Assembly: GCF_031846645.1 (NCBI RefSeq)
Contig: NZ_JAVRHN010000005.1
Coordinates: 186,001-250,000, forward strand
Source: Autumnicola psychrophila
Lineage (GTDB): Bacteria; Bacteroidota; Bacteroidia; Flavobacteriales; Flavobacteriaceae
Direction: 5' to 3'
DNA length: 64,000 bases
Positions 26,340 to 35,316 of the stretch are shown piece after piece. Every line of letters begins with the position of its first letter. Position 1 is the first letter of the stretch. Both the position numbers and the translations under genes were made by a program. Under the pieces are notes generated by a model. It made no database searches and was not told where the DNA came from. It was given only the letters and a program-made list of their open reading frames with translations.

Positions 26340-28484
26340 CTATTTTCCAATCTTTTTCTTCAGTAACTGCGCATTAATTGCAACAATAACTGTACTCAAA
26401 CTCATAAACACGGCCCCAACGGCAGGTCCTAACACAAAACCTGTGGAATAAAGTACTCCGGCAGCTAATGGAATGGCTACAACGTTATAACCCGTTGCCC
26501 ATACCAGGTTCTGAATCATCTTATCATAAGTAGCTTTTCCAAAAAGGATTAGATTGGCAATATCCTGAGGATTACTGTTGACCAGGATGATATCGGCAGT
26601 TTCTGCAGCCACATCTGTTCCCGAACCTACTGCAATACCAACGTTCGCCTGAGCCAAAGCCGGCGCATCATTAACCCCGTCACCGGTCATGGCCACAAAT
26701 TCTCCCTTACTTTCCAATTCTTTAACTATTTCCACTTTTTGATGGGGTAAGACTTCTGCATAATATCCATCCAGACCGAGTTTGTCACTAACTGCTTTAG
26801 CGGTCCTCTCATTATCCCCTGTTGCCATAAAAACTTTAATATTGTTCTCTTTAAATATCCTGATGGCGTCTGCAGACTCGGGTCTAATCTCATCGGCAAG
26901 CGCGATATACCCGGCTAATTCACCGTTGATCAATACAAAAACCACAGTTTCGGCTGCATCGCTATAGGCATCTTCGGGGATGTTGATATTTTCATCCCGC
27001 AAGTATCCAGGACTTACTACTTTCACCTCTTTTCCCTCTACAGTGGCCTCGACTCCTTTGCCGGTAATGGCATTAAAGTTTTCTGGTTTTGGAATAGGGA
27101 CTTTATCATCTTTTACTTTTTTGATGATCCCAACAGCAATAGGGTGTTCAGAACTCTGTTCTAACGCGCTGGAAAGCCTTAGAATCTCTTCCTTGGAGAA
27201 TTTATCATTCACAGATTCGATACGGGTGACGCCGAAGTCCCCTTTAGTAAGGGTTCCGGTTTTATCAAAAAGTAAGGCGGTAATTTTTCGGGATTCTTCA
27301 AAAGCCGTTCGGTTACGAATTAACAATCCATTTTGGGCAGATACTGCTGTAGAAATTGCGACTACAAGTGGAATTGCCAGTCCTAGCGCATGGGGGCAGG
27401 CAATGACCATAACCGTCACCATTCTCTCAAGTGCGTACACAAAAGGAAAGCCTAAGATCAACCAAACCGCAAGAGTGCCAAAACCAATACCCAATGCTAT
27501 GTAGGTCAACCATTTTGCGGCCCTGTCGGAAAGGTTTTGCATTTTGGATTTGGATTTTTGCGCTTCCTCCACCATAGTGATCACCTTATTGAGATAGCTA
27601 TCCTTCCCGGTATGTTCGACTTTAGCCTTTAAGGATCCATTGCCGTTAATAGATCCACCAATTATTTTTTGATCTGTACTTTTCTTTACCGGTTTTGATT
27701 CCCCGGTAAGCATCGACTCATTCAGGTAGCTTTCACCCTCCACGATTATAGCATCTGCAGGCACTTTTTCACCAGGTTTAACAAGAATTATATCTCCTTT
27801 TTTTAGCGTATCCAGCTTTACATCTTCAATCTGATCTCCGTTTACCCGATGCGCTTCCGCAGGCATCATACTCACCAAAAGCTGTAAAGCTTTGGAAGCA
27901 CCCAAAACAGATTTCATTTCAATCCAATGCCCTACCAGCATAATAGCAATAAGCGTAGCGAGTTCCCAGAAAAAGTCAACACCCTCGAGACCAAAGACCG
28001 TGGCAGAACTGTAGAGATAAGCCACTGTAATTGCCATAGAAATGAGGGTCATCATCCCTGGGGCAGCTTTTTTCACTTCAGACCAAAAGCCTTTCAAAAA
28101 TGGCCAGCCTCCATAGAAGTAAACAACAGTCGAGAGGGCAAAAAGGATGTACTTATTTCCTGGTAGAAGATATTTGTACCCAAAGAAATCCTGGATCATT
28201 GGCGACAGAAAGAGGATTGGGATAGTTAAAACAAGAGTTACCCAAAAACGCTTCTTAAAATCTTCAATCATCATTTTATGGTGATCATGACCTGCATGGC
28301 CATGAGCGGGTTCATCATCGTCATGTTTCCCCCTGTCATGATCCATCATGTCCCGGTCCATCGCCTTATTGTGCCCATGTTTTGTTTTTTCAGCAAGGTC
28401 ATCCTTTAAGTTAGCTTCTTCTTTTCTTGCTTCCCGCTTCGCTGAATTCTTTGACTCCTCCTTGTGTTCGTCGTGATGTTCCAT
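26340..28484 (-). CDS. copB: Copper-translocating P-type ATPase (CopB type)
   Basis: A 714-residue P1B-type ATPase. The N-terminus (1-70) is His/Asp-rich (GHAGHDHHK) instead of HMA-containing, and the transmembrane metal motif is CPH at 363-365; both mark the CopB/P1B-3 branch, known to move Cu(I)/Cu(II). Catalytic sites are intact: TGES 260-263, DKTGTLT with Asp407, SEHP near 446, and GDGVNDAP near 598. It should export copper across the inner membrane. The 3' neighbours are unrelated. The small gene upstream starts only 11 nt away, so it may be the last gene of the long stress operon. It is the intact counterpart to the decayed CopA nearby. Confidence 0.95.
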   Translation of the reverse strand: MEHHDEHKEESKNSAKREARKEEANLKDDLAEKTKHGHNKAMDRDMMDHDRGKHDDDEPAHGHAGHDHHKMMIEDFKKRFWVTLVLTIPILFLSPMIQDFFGYKYLLPGNKYILFALSTVVYFYGGWPFLKGFWSEVKKAAPGMMTLISMAITVAYLYSSATVFGLEGVDFFWELATLIAIMLVGHWIEMKSVLGASKALQLLVSMMPAEAHRVNGDQIEDVKLDTLKKGDIILVKPGEKVPADAIIVEGESYLNESMLTGESKPVKKSTDQKIIGGSINGNGSLKAKVEHTGKDSYLNKVITMVEEAQKSKSKMQNLSDRAAKWLTYIALGIGFGTLAVWLILGFPFVYALERMVTVMVIACPHALGLAIPLVVAISTAVSAQNGLLIRNRTAFEESRKITALLFDKTGTLTKGDFGVTRIESVNDKFSKEEILRLSSALEQSSEHPIAVGIIKKVKDDKVPIPKPENFNAITGKGVEATVEGKEVKVVSPGYLRDENINIPEDAYSDAAETVVFVLINGELAGYIALADEIRPESADAIRIFKENNIKVFMATGDNERTAKAVSDKLGLDGYYAEVLPHQKVEIVKELESKGEFVAMTGDGVNDAPALAQANVGIAVGSGTDVAAETADIILVNSNPQDIANLILFGKATYDKMIQNLVWATGYNVVAIPLAAGVLYSTGFVLGPAVGAVFMSLSTVIVAINAQLLKKKIGK

Positions 28485-28495
28485 AATTCCTGAAT

Positions 28496-28801
28496 TTACT
28501 GGTTAATTTGTCTTAGTTTGGTTCGCATTGTTTCCGAAATATTTTCTGAATAGATACCGTATGCATCTACCAAAATCCCCCTGACCCCATAACGGGAAGA
28601 GATAGCAAATAATATACTGTTGTCATCTGTACTGCTCATTCCTTCAAATCTATATACTTCATTGACCAAAAAATCCTGTGGGTGTATCTCCAGCTTTAAA
28701 GAGGGGCACTCAAGACAGTGAGGCTTTAAATTAAAATCATATTTGTAACCTCTGGCCTGGAGGCCATTCACAGCTTCTGAAAGGGTGTCATAATTATTCA
28801 T
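28496..28801 (-). CDS. Small conserved protein (often mislabelled phosphoribosylpyrophosphate synthetase)
   Basis: A 101-residue cytosolic protein beginning MNNYDTLSEAVNGLQARGYKY. It contains CLECPSLKLEIHP around 29-41, in which two cysteines and a histidine could bind a metal. Similar Flavobacteria proteins carry a PRPP-synthetase name because of their neighbourhood, but this one is far too short and lacks the PRPP loop. Its function is unknown. It sits 6 nt below the secreted protein gene and 11 nt above copB, inside the operon that contains a real PRPP synthetase gene. Confidence 0.65.
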   Translation of the reverse strand: MNNYDTLSEAVNGLQARGYKYDFNLKPHCLECPSLKLEIHPQDFLVNEVYRFEGMSSTDDNSILFAISSRYGVRGILVDAYGIYSENISETMRTKLRQINQ

Positions 28802-28807
28802 TTTCTT

Positions 28808-29452
28808 TTATTTATAAGTCATTGTAAAATAACTGTTGTCTTCTTCGATAAATTCTTGAAAGTTCAATAGACCTTGTCCATTTAATTTCTCGTTAACAGT
28901 ATAATTTAGTTGCTTAATGCGAATCCCCCACGCATAGGTCTTAATATTGATCTTTGAATTAATAGTTTTTTTGTTGTCATTGAACTTTCGGTCATATATC
29001 TTTATAATACTTTTGGAACCAAAAAAATCGAGCAGTCCCGAATCAAAAGTCATTTCCAATTCTATATTTTCAAGGTTGTCCAAATCGTAAAGCCTTTTAA
29101 ATTTTTCAGAGGTGGTATTAACCTTGGTCTGCCTTGATTTTGGGTTGGAAAACGGCAAAGCCGTTATTATAATACTGGCTTCATCAGGCTTACAGAGATA
29201 GGTCGTGGTGTATTTATCGGTCAATTTTTTGTCTTTATCCAACAATTCTGTAACTACCTCAATTTCATAATATCCATTTTTCTTTATTGTTTCACCCGCT
29301 TCAAATATTTGTTTATTGAGAAAAGCACCTTTTTCATCAAAATTCTCACGAATGACCACTCTGCCTGAAATCTGCCCTATAAGCATTTCCGTTTGTCCAG
29401 TCATTGTGATGCTGAATAAGATAAATAGTACTATAAATCCTTGTTTTCTCAT
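28808..29452 (-). CDS. Hypothetical secreted protein
   Basis: A 214-residue protein with a signal peptide (MRKQGFIVLFILFSITMTGQT), then mostly beta-strand-like sequence. I recognise no family. Its gene overlaps the PRPP synthetase gene by 4 nt (ATGA). The carboxy half has ELEMTFDSGLLDFFGSKS and no cysteine pair or repeat. Being in a chain of nucleotide and stress genes, it may be an envelope component of the same response, but nothing shows this directly. Confidence 0.5.
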   Translation of the reverse strand: MRKQGFIVLFILFSITMTGQTEMLIGQISGRVVIRENFDEKGAFLNKQIFEAGETIKKNGYYEIEVVTELLDKDKKLTDKYTTTYLCKPDEASIIITALPFSNPKSRQTKVNTTSEKFKRLYDLDNLENIELEMTFDSGLLDFFGSKSIIKIYDRKFNDNKKTINSKINIKTYAWGIRIKQLNYTVNEKLNGQGLLNFQEFIEEDNSYFTMTYK

Positions 29453-30342
29453 ATATGGTGCATTAATTTCTTTACCTCTTTTGCAATAATATTGCTTAAA
29501 TCTATGCCATTGGATGGATGCGGAATGGTATTGCAGGTAACTATCTTTTCTACTCCGGAATCCAATAAATCTTGATAGGCATTTCCTGAAAAAACGGCGT
29601 GAATGCCTACGCAGATAGGGGGTTTCATTCCTGCTTTTTTCAGATGTTGTACGGTTTCAATCATTGTTCGCGCGGTGGAAATAATATCATCTACCAAAAT
29701 GGGTGTGGCATTCTTGTACTTATCCATATCAGGAACAGAGACTTCCACGTCACGGTCGCCGTGACGTACTTTCTGTAATACCGTAAAAGGTGCGCCAGCA
29801 TTTTTAGCGACTTCGGAAACCCATTGTTCACTTTCCAAATCGGGCCCGATAAGTACCGGGTTTTTGATGTATTTCTTGATCCATTCTGAAATGGCATCAG
29901 CAGCGTGAATTACTTTATTTGGAATTTGATACACTTCTCCCAAAGAACTAATTCTATGCAAATGAGGGTCAACTGTGATAATGCTATCGGCAAAACCTGA
30001 AATCAATCTTCCAAAAAAACCGGAATTCACTCCTTCACCTTCATTAAATACTTTGTCCTGACGCATATACGCCAAATAGGGTGCTACCAAGCAGGTGCAC
30101 ATTGCTCCCAAGGATTTGGCTGTGTGGCTTAAAAAATATAGAGGCAGCAGTTTCTCGTCCGGTTCGTGCAAGGTGCATACTAGTACCACACATTTATCTT
30201 TAACATCAGATAATATACGCGTGTATGACTCCCCGTCAGGGAATTTACGCACGTTGGCTTTCCCTATTTCAGCATCCATTTTTTTTGCTAAAAGCTCTGT
30301 AAGTTTTTCATTTCCGGGAAGGCTAAATAATATTGTTTTCAT
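29449..30342 (-). CDS. prs: Ribose-phosphate pyrophosphokinase (PRPP synthetase)
   Basis: A 297-residue enzyme that makes PRPP from ribose 5-phosphate and ATP. DPHLHRIS near 124-131 corresponds to the active-site histidine region, and PILVDDIISTARTMIE at about 213-228 is the PRPP-binding loop with its two aspartates. The N-terminal GNEKLTELLAKKM and FPDGES match the family. The protein is shorter than the usual 310-320 residues and resembles the archaeal-type branch more than housekeeping Prs. It lies 7 nt below the NMP phosphorylase gene, so it likely links freed ribose phosphate to PRPP. A housekeeping copy would be expected elsewhere. Confidence 0.9.
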   Translation of the reverse strand: MKTILFSLPGNEKLTELLAKKMDAEIGKANVRKFPDGESYTRILSDVKDKCVVLVCTLHEPDEKLLPLYFLSHTAKSLGAMCTCLVAPYLAYMRQDKVFNEGEGVNSGFFGRLISGFADSIITVDPHLHRISSLGEVYQIPNKVIHAADAISEWIKKYIKNPVLIGPDLESEQWVSEVAKNAGAPFTVLQKVRHGDRDVEVSVPDMDKYKNATPILVDDIISTARTMIETVQHLKKAGMKPPICVGIHAVFSGNAYQDLLDSGVEKIVTCNTIPHPSNGIDLSNIIAKEVKKLMHHI

Positions 30343-30349
30343 AGCACGT

Positions 30350-31852
30350 TTAAATTATGGTTATGATGTCGTTATGGTTATTTTTATATTCCAATGCATA
30401 GTTAAGTTCGCCTTTGGATTCAGCATATAAAGTATATAGCAATTGATTCTTTTCTATTTGTTCTCCCAAATGGATATTTAATAGAATTCCTGCCGAAATA
30501 GATTGAGGTGCTCCTGAAAGCTTTGCGAGCTTCGCTATTTTTCGGTTATCAATTCTTTTTAAAATTCCGGATCTTTCGGCTGTAATTTCCATCTTATGAG
30601 GTGCTAAAACAGGTTTTGAAAAGCGTCCTTGTGCTTTGCAAATGGCCACAAATTTTTCATAAGCTTTTCCAGATTTGAGAATTTGACGTGCTGTTTCCAG
30701 TCCCTTTCCTTTTTCTTCTTTTCCAGAAAGCTCAAATAGTTCAGCGGCTAAAAGCAATGCTCTTTCTGTTAGGTCTTTAGGTGCATCAGCTTCATTTTTC
30801 AAAACTTTTAATATATCAATAGCTTCTAAAGTGGGACCGATACCCCTTCCAACAGGCTGCGTTCCATCAGTAACCACAGCTTTTGCCTTCAACCCAACAG
30901 CAGTGCCAACGGTTTCCATATGATTTTTTAATTTTAGAGCCATTTCAGTACTGCGAACCTTGGCGGTTTCACCAATTGGAATATCAATGACAACGTGAGT
31001 AGAACCTGCCGCCGCTTTTTTAGAAAGTACAGAAGCGATGAGCTGACCTTCACTATCGATATCCAAAGCTTTTTCAACTTTAATGAGCACATCGTCGGCA
31101 GGACTTAATTGCGCTGTACCTCCCCAGACAAAACATCCTCCTTCTTTTTCGACTACAGCTTTTATTTCTTCGGAAGAGAGCGTTACATTGGTCAATACTT
31201 CCATCGTATCTGCTGTACCAGCTGGTGAAGTGATGGCACGTGACGAAGTTTTAGGCATTGTAAGTCCATAAGCGGCAACAATAGCTACTACCAATGGGGT
31301 TGTTCTATTGCCTGGTAAACCACCAATACAATGTTTATCGACCACAATATCTTTACTCCAGTCCAACTGTCTTCCTGAAGCTATCATTGCTTTAGTAAGG
31401 TCGCATATCTCATCAATATCCATTCGGTCGCCCGCACAGGCTGTAATAAATGCCGATAGGTGAATGTTAGAATAATTGCCTTCTACGATATCGTTGATGA
31501 TGTTGTTATAGGCTTTAAAATCCAGTTTTTGATTATAGATTTTAGCTCTTACGTGGCTTAACGATTCAATAGGCTCCAAATGGGAAACATACAGCATTTC
31601 ATTTTGGGAAACATTCAGTTTTTTTGCTGCAGCATCCGAAAGGCCTATTTCATTTGGTAAAAGAAGGCCGGAACTCAAAACGTTCAAGCTTGCGACGATT
31701 GAGGTGGTTGCATTTGATATCCTGATCCTTGTTAGTGCTACAAACCCTTCAGAACTACAGACGTGGCAATCCTCACGCATATACACTACATATTCGTTTT
31801 GGGTGTAAATCCCGAGATGTTTATATTTTAGTATGTTTGAGTGTGGGTCCAT
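30350..31852 (-). CDS. NMP (AMP-type) phosphorylase / thymidine phosphorylase family
   Basis: A 500-residue member of the pyrimidine phosphorylase superfamily with the extra N-terminal domain (about 1-95) that distinguishes archaeal AMP phosphorylases from bacterial DeoA (about 440). The phosphate-binding motif DKHCIGGLPGNRTTPLVVA at about 169-187 and SSRAITSPAGTADTMEVL at about 200-217 are of the archaeal type. AMP phosphorylase splits NMPs with phosphate to a base and ribose 1,5-bisphosphate. Thymidine phosphorylase activity is the alternative. It is flanked by PRPP synthetase and an RNase-like protein. RuBisCO and the isomerase that use ribose 1,5-bisphosphate in archaea are not in the window. 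Confidence 0.85.
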   Translation of the reverse strand: MDPHSNILKYKHLGIYTQNEYVVYMREDCHVCSSEGFVALTRIRISNATTSIVASLNVLSSGLLLPNEIGLSDAAAKKLNVSQNEMLYVSHLEPIESLSHVRAKIYNQKLDFKAYNNIINDIVEGNYSNIHLSAFITACAGDRMDIDEICDLTKAMIASGRQLDWSKDIVVDKHCIGGLPGNRTTPLVVAIVAAYGLTMPKTSSRAITSPAGTADTMEVLTNVTLSSEEIKAVVEKEGGCFVWGGTAQLSPADDVLIKVEKALDIDSEGQLIASVLSKKAAAGSTHVVIDIPIGETAKVRSTEMALKLKNHMETVGTAVGLKAKAVVTDGTQPVGRGIGPTLEAIDILKVLKNEADAPKDLTERALLLAAELFELSGKEEKGKGLETARQILKSGKAYEKFVAICKAQGRFSKPVLAPHKMEITAERSGILKRIDNRKIAKLAKLSGAPQSISAGILLNIHLGEQIEKNQLLYTLYAESKGELNYALEYKNNHNDIITII

Positions 31853-31873
31853 TATTTTATTGATTGCTGGGAT

Positions 31874-33277
31874 TTATTCTATTTCTTCGATGGTGTATAA
31901 TTGCGGAATTTCTGTATTCCATCCATAGGTTTCCTTGATACCTTTTTGTAATGCTTCTGCACTTTCTTTTTCACCGTGGACAATGAATATACGTTCGGGC
32001 TTATTTTTAATGTCGCCCATCCATTCTATAAGTTCTGCGTGGTCTGCGTGTGCCGAGAGACCTTCAATTTCAGCGACCTGCATATTGAAAGGCACCCATA
32101 TTCCATAGACTTTTAGTTCTTTCTCACCTTCCAACAGCTTTCTACCACGTGTGCCTTCAGCTTGATAGCCTACAAAAAGCAAGGTGTTATTTGGATTTTG
32201 TGCCTGTGTTTCAAGATAGTTGAGCATTCTTCCGCCTGTGAGCATTCCACTCCCTGCAATTACAATTTTTGGTCTGTTATCAGTTCTTAATTCCATTGTT
32301 TCGCGATAACTGCTAACAAGTGTAAAATGTGAACACATTTCGTCACATTCGTTGTCTTCCAATCTGTGCCAATCCCGAGTTCTATGAAACAGTTCCAATA
32401 CGTTGGCACCCATTGGGCTATCCATAATCATTTGAACTTTAGGGATTTTGTTCTCCTTGAGTAATTTCCAAAAGATAAGCATCATTAGTTGGGCACGCTC
32501 TACCGAAAAACTGGGAATAAATAAGCTGCCACCTCTATTGATGGTATCGTTGATTAATTTTTCGATTTTTGGAAGCGCTTCTACTTCATCAGGATGAAAC
32601 CTTCCTCCGTAAGTGGATTCAACGAAAAGTATATCCGCTTTTTTTGGTTTAAGGGGTGGATAGAGCAATAAATCATTGGTTCTACCAATGTCTCCAGAGA
32701 AGACAAAGCGTTTTCCATAAATATCCAACTCAATATAAGTTGCACCCAGAATATGCCCGCTGTACTGGAACCGAGCCCTGATACCATCAAATAACGGAAT
32801 CCATTGTGCTTGTGGAATGCCCTTAAAATGCGGAATGGTTTTTTCTACATCCTTTAAATCGTAAAGCGGTTCTGCGAGACTGTGTTTGGAATAGCCTTCT
32901 TTATTGGCACGTTCTGCTTCCTGTTCCTGAATTTTTGCACTATCGTTCAATATGATTTTTGCAATGTCCAAAGTAGGATTCGTACCATAGATGGAACCAT
33001 TGAAGCCTTGTTTCACCAACCTCGGCAGATAACCTGTATGGTCCATATGGCCGTGGGTGAGCAAAACAGCATCAATATTTGCAACATTAACAGGTGGGTA
33101 CTCCCAGTTTTTAAGGCGTAATTCCTTTAGCCCTTGAAAAAGTCCGCAGTCTATGAGTATCTTTTTATCTCCTGTATCCACTAAATATTTTGAGCCGGTT
33201 ACTGTACCTGCTGCCCCCAAAAAGTGAATGTTTATTTGATTAGTTTTCATCGGTTGTTCTAGGATTAGATTTTGCAT
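31874..33277 (-). CDS. Metallo-beta-lactamase/beta-CASP RNA-processing nuclease-like protein
   Basis: A 467-residue protein with a MBL domain and a beta-CASP insert. THGHMDHTG near 72-80 is the HxHxDH zinc motif, and FSGDIGR and SGHILGA supply further ligands. GSGMLTGGRML, LSAHADHAEL near 404 and IVHGE near 428 are beta-CASP motifs B and C. Proteins of this kind (CPSF/YSH1-like) act on RNA as endo- or 5'-exonucleases. An internal ATG at 33250 (MKTNQINIHFLGAAGTVTG) matches typical family starts and may be the true start. It overlaps the ATP-cone gene by 13 nt if the longer start is used. RNA as substrate is inferred from the family. Confidence 0.85.
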   Translation of the reverse strand: MQNLILEQPMKTNQINIHFLGAAGTVTGSKYLVDTGDKKILIDCGLFQGLKELRLKNWEYPPVNVANIDAVLLTHGHMDHTGYLPRLVKQGFNGSIYGTNPTLDIAKIILNDSAKIQEQEAERANKEGYSKHSLAEPLYDLKDVEKTIPHFKGIPQAQWIPLFDGIRARFQYSGHILGATYIELDIYGKRFVFSGDIGRTNDLLLYPPLKPKKADILFVESTYGGRFHPDEVEALPKIEKLINDTINRGGSLFIPSFSVERAQLMMLIFWKLLKENKIPKVQMIMDSPMGANVLELFHRTRDWHRLEDNECDEMCSHFTLVSSYRETMELRTDNRPKIVIAGSGMLTGGRMLNYLETQAQNPNNTLLFVGYQAEGTRGRKLLEGEKELKVYGIWVPFNMQVAEIEGLSAHADHAELIEWMGDIKNKPERIFIVHGEKESAEALQKGIKETYGWNTEIPQLYTIEEIE

Positions 33278-34104
33278 AGTTCAAGTGAATCTTCCAGAAT
33301 TCTTTTGTGTCGGGAGTTGGGAATCCCTACTTTATCCAACAAGTTCGGACTTTCGTGGAGTTCTTTACAGAGAACAATGCCTTCATCCAATAATTTTGTT
33401 TTCTCAGCTTTCGTTAAACTTGTTAAGGCTGTTAAGGGGTGCAATCCCGCCTGGTCAATTCTATCTTTGAGTCCACTCTCCTTTGGATAATCCCAACTGG
33501 TCATTAGCAGGCCAACACAATTGCCATAGTTTATGGCATCAGATGTAAAACGTGTATTGGTATATAAACCTCCTTTGTGGATTTTGTTCTGGTGACCCTT
33601 TTTACGTCTCCACTGTTTTTCCACATCTAAAAAACGGGAATGGATGTACAAAGGAATTTTTACATTGCAAAACCTGCCTTGATCACTATGGTATTTACAT
33701 TCAATCATATAATGTTTTTCACCTTTTTGCGCTATCACATCCACTTCATGCTGAACGCAATTGCCTTGTACAATCACACCAACCTTTGTTTCAAATCCTT
33801 CGTGTGCCAATAATTTGCCTACCAACTTTTCAAATGGGAAGCCAGAAGGGCCTAATTCCATCAATGCCTTTTTAAGCTTGTATTTAAAGGCACTTACTCT
33901 CGATTTTGCCTTAAGCATTTTAAACGCTGCCTCATAGATCCTTTTAGTGGTCATCCCTTCTTCAAGCTGTTCATACACCTTATGAGCTATATCCTTAACA
34001 ATAACCTCATTTGCTCCCGCCCGCCTAAGGGAATTGATGAGTTTTTCAATTTGGAAATCCTCATACTCACCCGAAGACTTTTTAACCAGGACTGATCTTT
34101 TCAT
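33265..34104 (-). CDS. ATP-cone plus Mrr-like restriction endonuclease fusion
   Basis: A 279-residue protein. Residues about 3-85 form an ATP-cone (VKKSSGEYEDFQIEKLINSL, then helices), a nucleotide-sensing domain known from ribonucleotide reductases and NrdR. Residues about 88-200 form a PD-(D/E)xK nuclease domain: GFPFEKLVGKLLAHEG, then EVDVIAQKG (Glu120, Asp122) and MIECKYH (Glu135, Lys137), the full E-D-ExK set. The ATG at 34104 is preferred over the GTG two codons upstream. It overlaps the universal-stress gene. DNA or RNA cleavage controlled by ATP/dATP is the natural reading, but no activity is known for this fusion. Confidence 0.8.
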   Translation of the reverse strand: MKRSVLVKKSSGEYEDFQIEKLINSLRRAGANEVIVKDIAHKVYEQLEEGMTTKRIYEAAFKMLKAKSRVSAFKYKLKKALMELGPSGFPFEKLVGKLLAHEGFETKVGVIVQGNCVQHEVDVIAQKGEKHYMIECKYHSDQGRFCNVKIPLYIHSRFLDVEKQWRRKKGHQNKIHKGGLYTNTRFTSDAINYGNCVGLLMTSWDYPKESGLKDRIDQAGLHPLTALTSLTKAEKTKLLDEGIVLCKELHESPNLLDKVGIPNSRHKRILEDSLELCKI

Positions 34105-34106
34105 AG

Positions 34107-34937
34107 TCACATTTTAATTGTCATAACGGGCAATTCAGAATGGTTGGTTACCTTTTCAACGGTGCTACTGGAGAAGAGACTTAAAAATCCCGTGCGCCCG
34201 TGCGTACACATGGCAATAAGATCCACATTTTTGTAGATCAAAAAATCATTTATTCCTTCCTCTACACCCGATTCGTTATAGACATTCATTGAGTAAGTTG
34301 TGAGCCCTGGGAAATTTTCAAGGAAATCTTTTATAGGTTGCAGACTCTTTTCAATACTATTATAATCTGTTGTAGTATTCACCTTTAATAAATGGATACG
34401 TGCATCACATTTTTCAGCAAGTGATTTTACGTGTTGAAATTCTTCTGTCACATCTTCTTTAAAATCTGAGACAAACAAAATGTCTTTAAAAGGAAAAGAA
34501 ACATCCTTATCTTTAACTACGATGACAGGCACCTCGGCTTTTCTCACTATTTCTTCTACATTGCTTCCCCGTAATTCACGAATTCCTCCTTTTGTGCCAC
34601 TACTACCGGTAACTATAAAATCATGTTCAAAATGACCGCAGTGGCTTAGGATGTTGCTTATTTCACCATTATATTCCAAAAAGGTTCTGCATTTAAGTCC
34701 AAGGCCCTCTGCTTTTTTTTCTAATTCTCTCAAATCTGCCTTCGCGCTGCCAATCTTTAATTTTGTTTCGGGGTATAGATCTTCCTTCTGTTTGTCCAGT
34801 CGAACCCAGTCAACCGGGGTTTTTACGTAATGGAAGAAATGGATTTCCGAATTGTAAAATTTAGCCATTTTGAGCCCCAGCTCCTCTGCTTTTTGACAAT
34901 TTTCAGAAAAATTGGTAGGTACAAGTATATTGTTCAT
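34107..34937 (-). CDS. Tandem universal stress protein (UspA type)
   Basis: A 276-residue protein with two UspA folds (about 1-140 and 145-276). Both keep the ATP-binding pattern G-2x-G-9x-(S/T): GSSGTKGGIRELRGSNVE in the first half and HGRTGFLSLFSSSTVE in the second. Usp proteins bind ATP and respond to starvation and stress. The start codon follows a 16-nt gap from the PII-like gene, and the end overlaps the ATP-cone gene by 4 nt or a few bases, so it is in the middle of the operon. It is probably cytosolic. Several ATP-sensing proteins next to each other is notable. Confidence 0.88.
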   Translation of the reverse strand: MNNILVPTNFSENCQKAEELGLKMAKFYNSEIHFFHYVKTPVDWVRLDKQKEDLYPETKLKIGSAKADLRELEKKAEGLGLKCRTFLEYNGEISNILSHCGHFEHDFIVTGSSGTKGGIRELRGSNVEEIVRKAEVPVIVVKDKDVSFPFKDILFVSDFKEDVTEEFQHVKSLAEKCDARIHLLKVNTTTDYNSIEKSLQPIKDFLENFPGLTTYSMNVYNESGVEEGINDFLIYKNVDLIAMCTHGRTGFLSLFSSSTVEKVTNHSELPVMTIKM

Positions 34938-34953
34938 AATTTAAAATTATTAG

Positions 34954-35289
34954 TTATTTCACATTATCGTTTTTGGTATTTTTTATCTTAAATATATCCT
35001 GGACATCAGAAACATATATGAGACCATCACCACTTTTTCCTGTTCTGCCATTTTGACGAACGATGTCACAAATAGCCGCCACTTTACTGTCCTCACAGAC
35101 GATTTCCAGTTTATAGATCTTGCTGTGGAGGAATGGTAGTTTGAGGGAAGGCCAATCTTCTCCAGGATCTGTGTAATCGCCGGTTCCTTCTCCCTCAAAG
35201 ACTGTTAAACAGCAATGGCCCTCTCTCCTCAAGGAAGAAATCACCTCCTTAATTTTATTTGGCCGTATGAATGCTTTTATTTCTTTCAT
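34954..35289 (-). CDS. PII-family nucleotide-sensing protein
   Basis: A 111-residue protein with the PII fold. NGRTGKSGDGLIYVSDV at 80-96 is the ATP-binding region. The T-loop (about 36-55, GTGDYTDPGEDWPSLKLP) is unlike GlnB/GlnK and lacks the Tyr51 uridylylation site, so regulation by uridylylation is unlikely. Two adjacent cysteines at 26-27 and one at 65 are extra. PII proteins trimerise and bind ATP/ADP and sometimes 2-oxoglutarate or other metabolites. It could report energy charge to the enzymes coded here rather than control nitrogen. It lies 28 nt below the GAPDH gene. Confidence 0.8.
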   Translation of the reverse strand: MKEIKAFIRPNKIKEVISSLRREGHCCLTVFEGEGTGDYTDPGEDWPSLKLPFLHSKIYKLEIVCEDSKVAAICDIVRQNGRTGKSGDGLIYVSDVQDIFKIKNTKNDNVK

Positions 35290-35316
35290 AACCTCTTATT
35301 TATTGTTATTGATAAA

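Noticed and set aside
28496..28801. Calling the 101-residue protein a PRPP synthetase
   Set aside because: No PRPP loop and a third of the needed length. The name is probably carried over from the neighbour gene.
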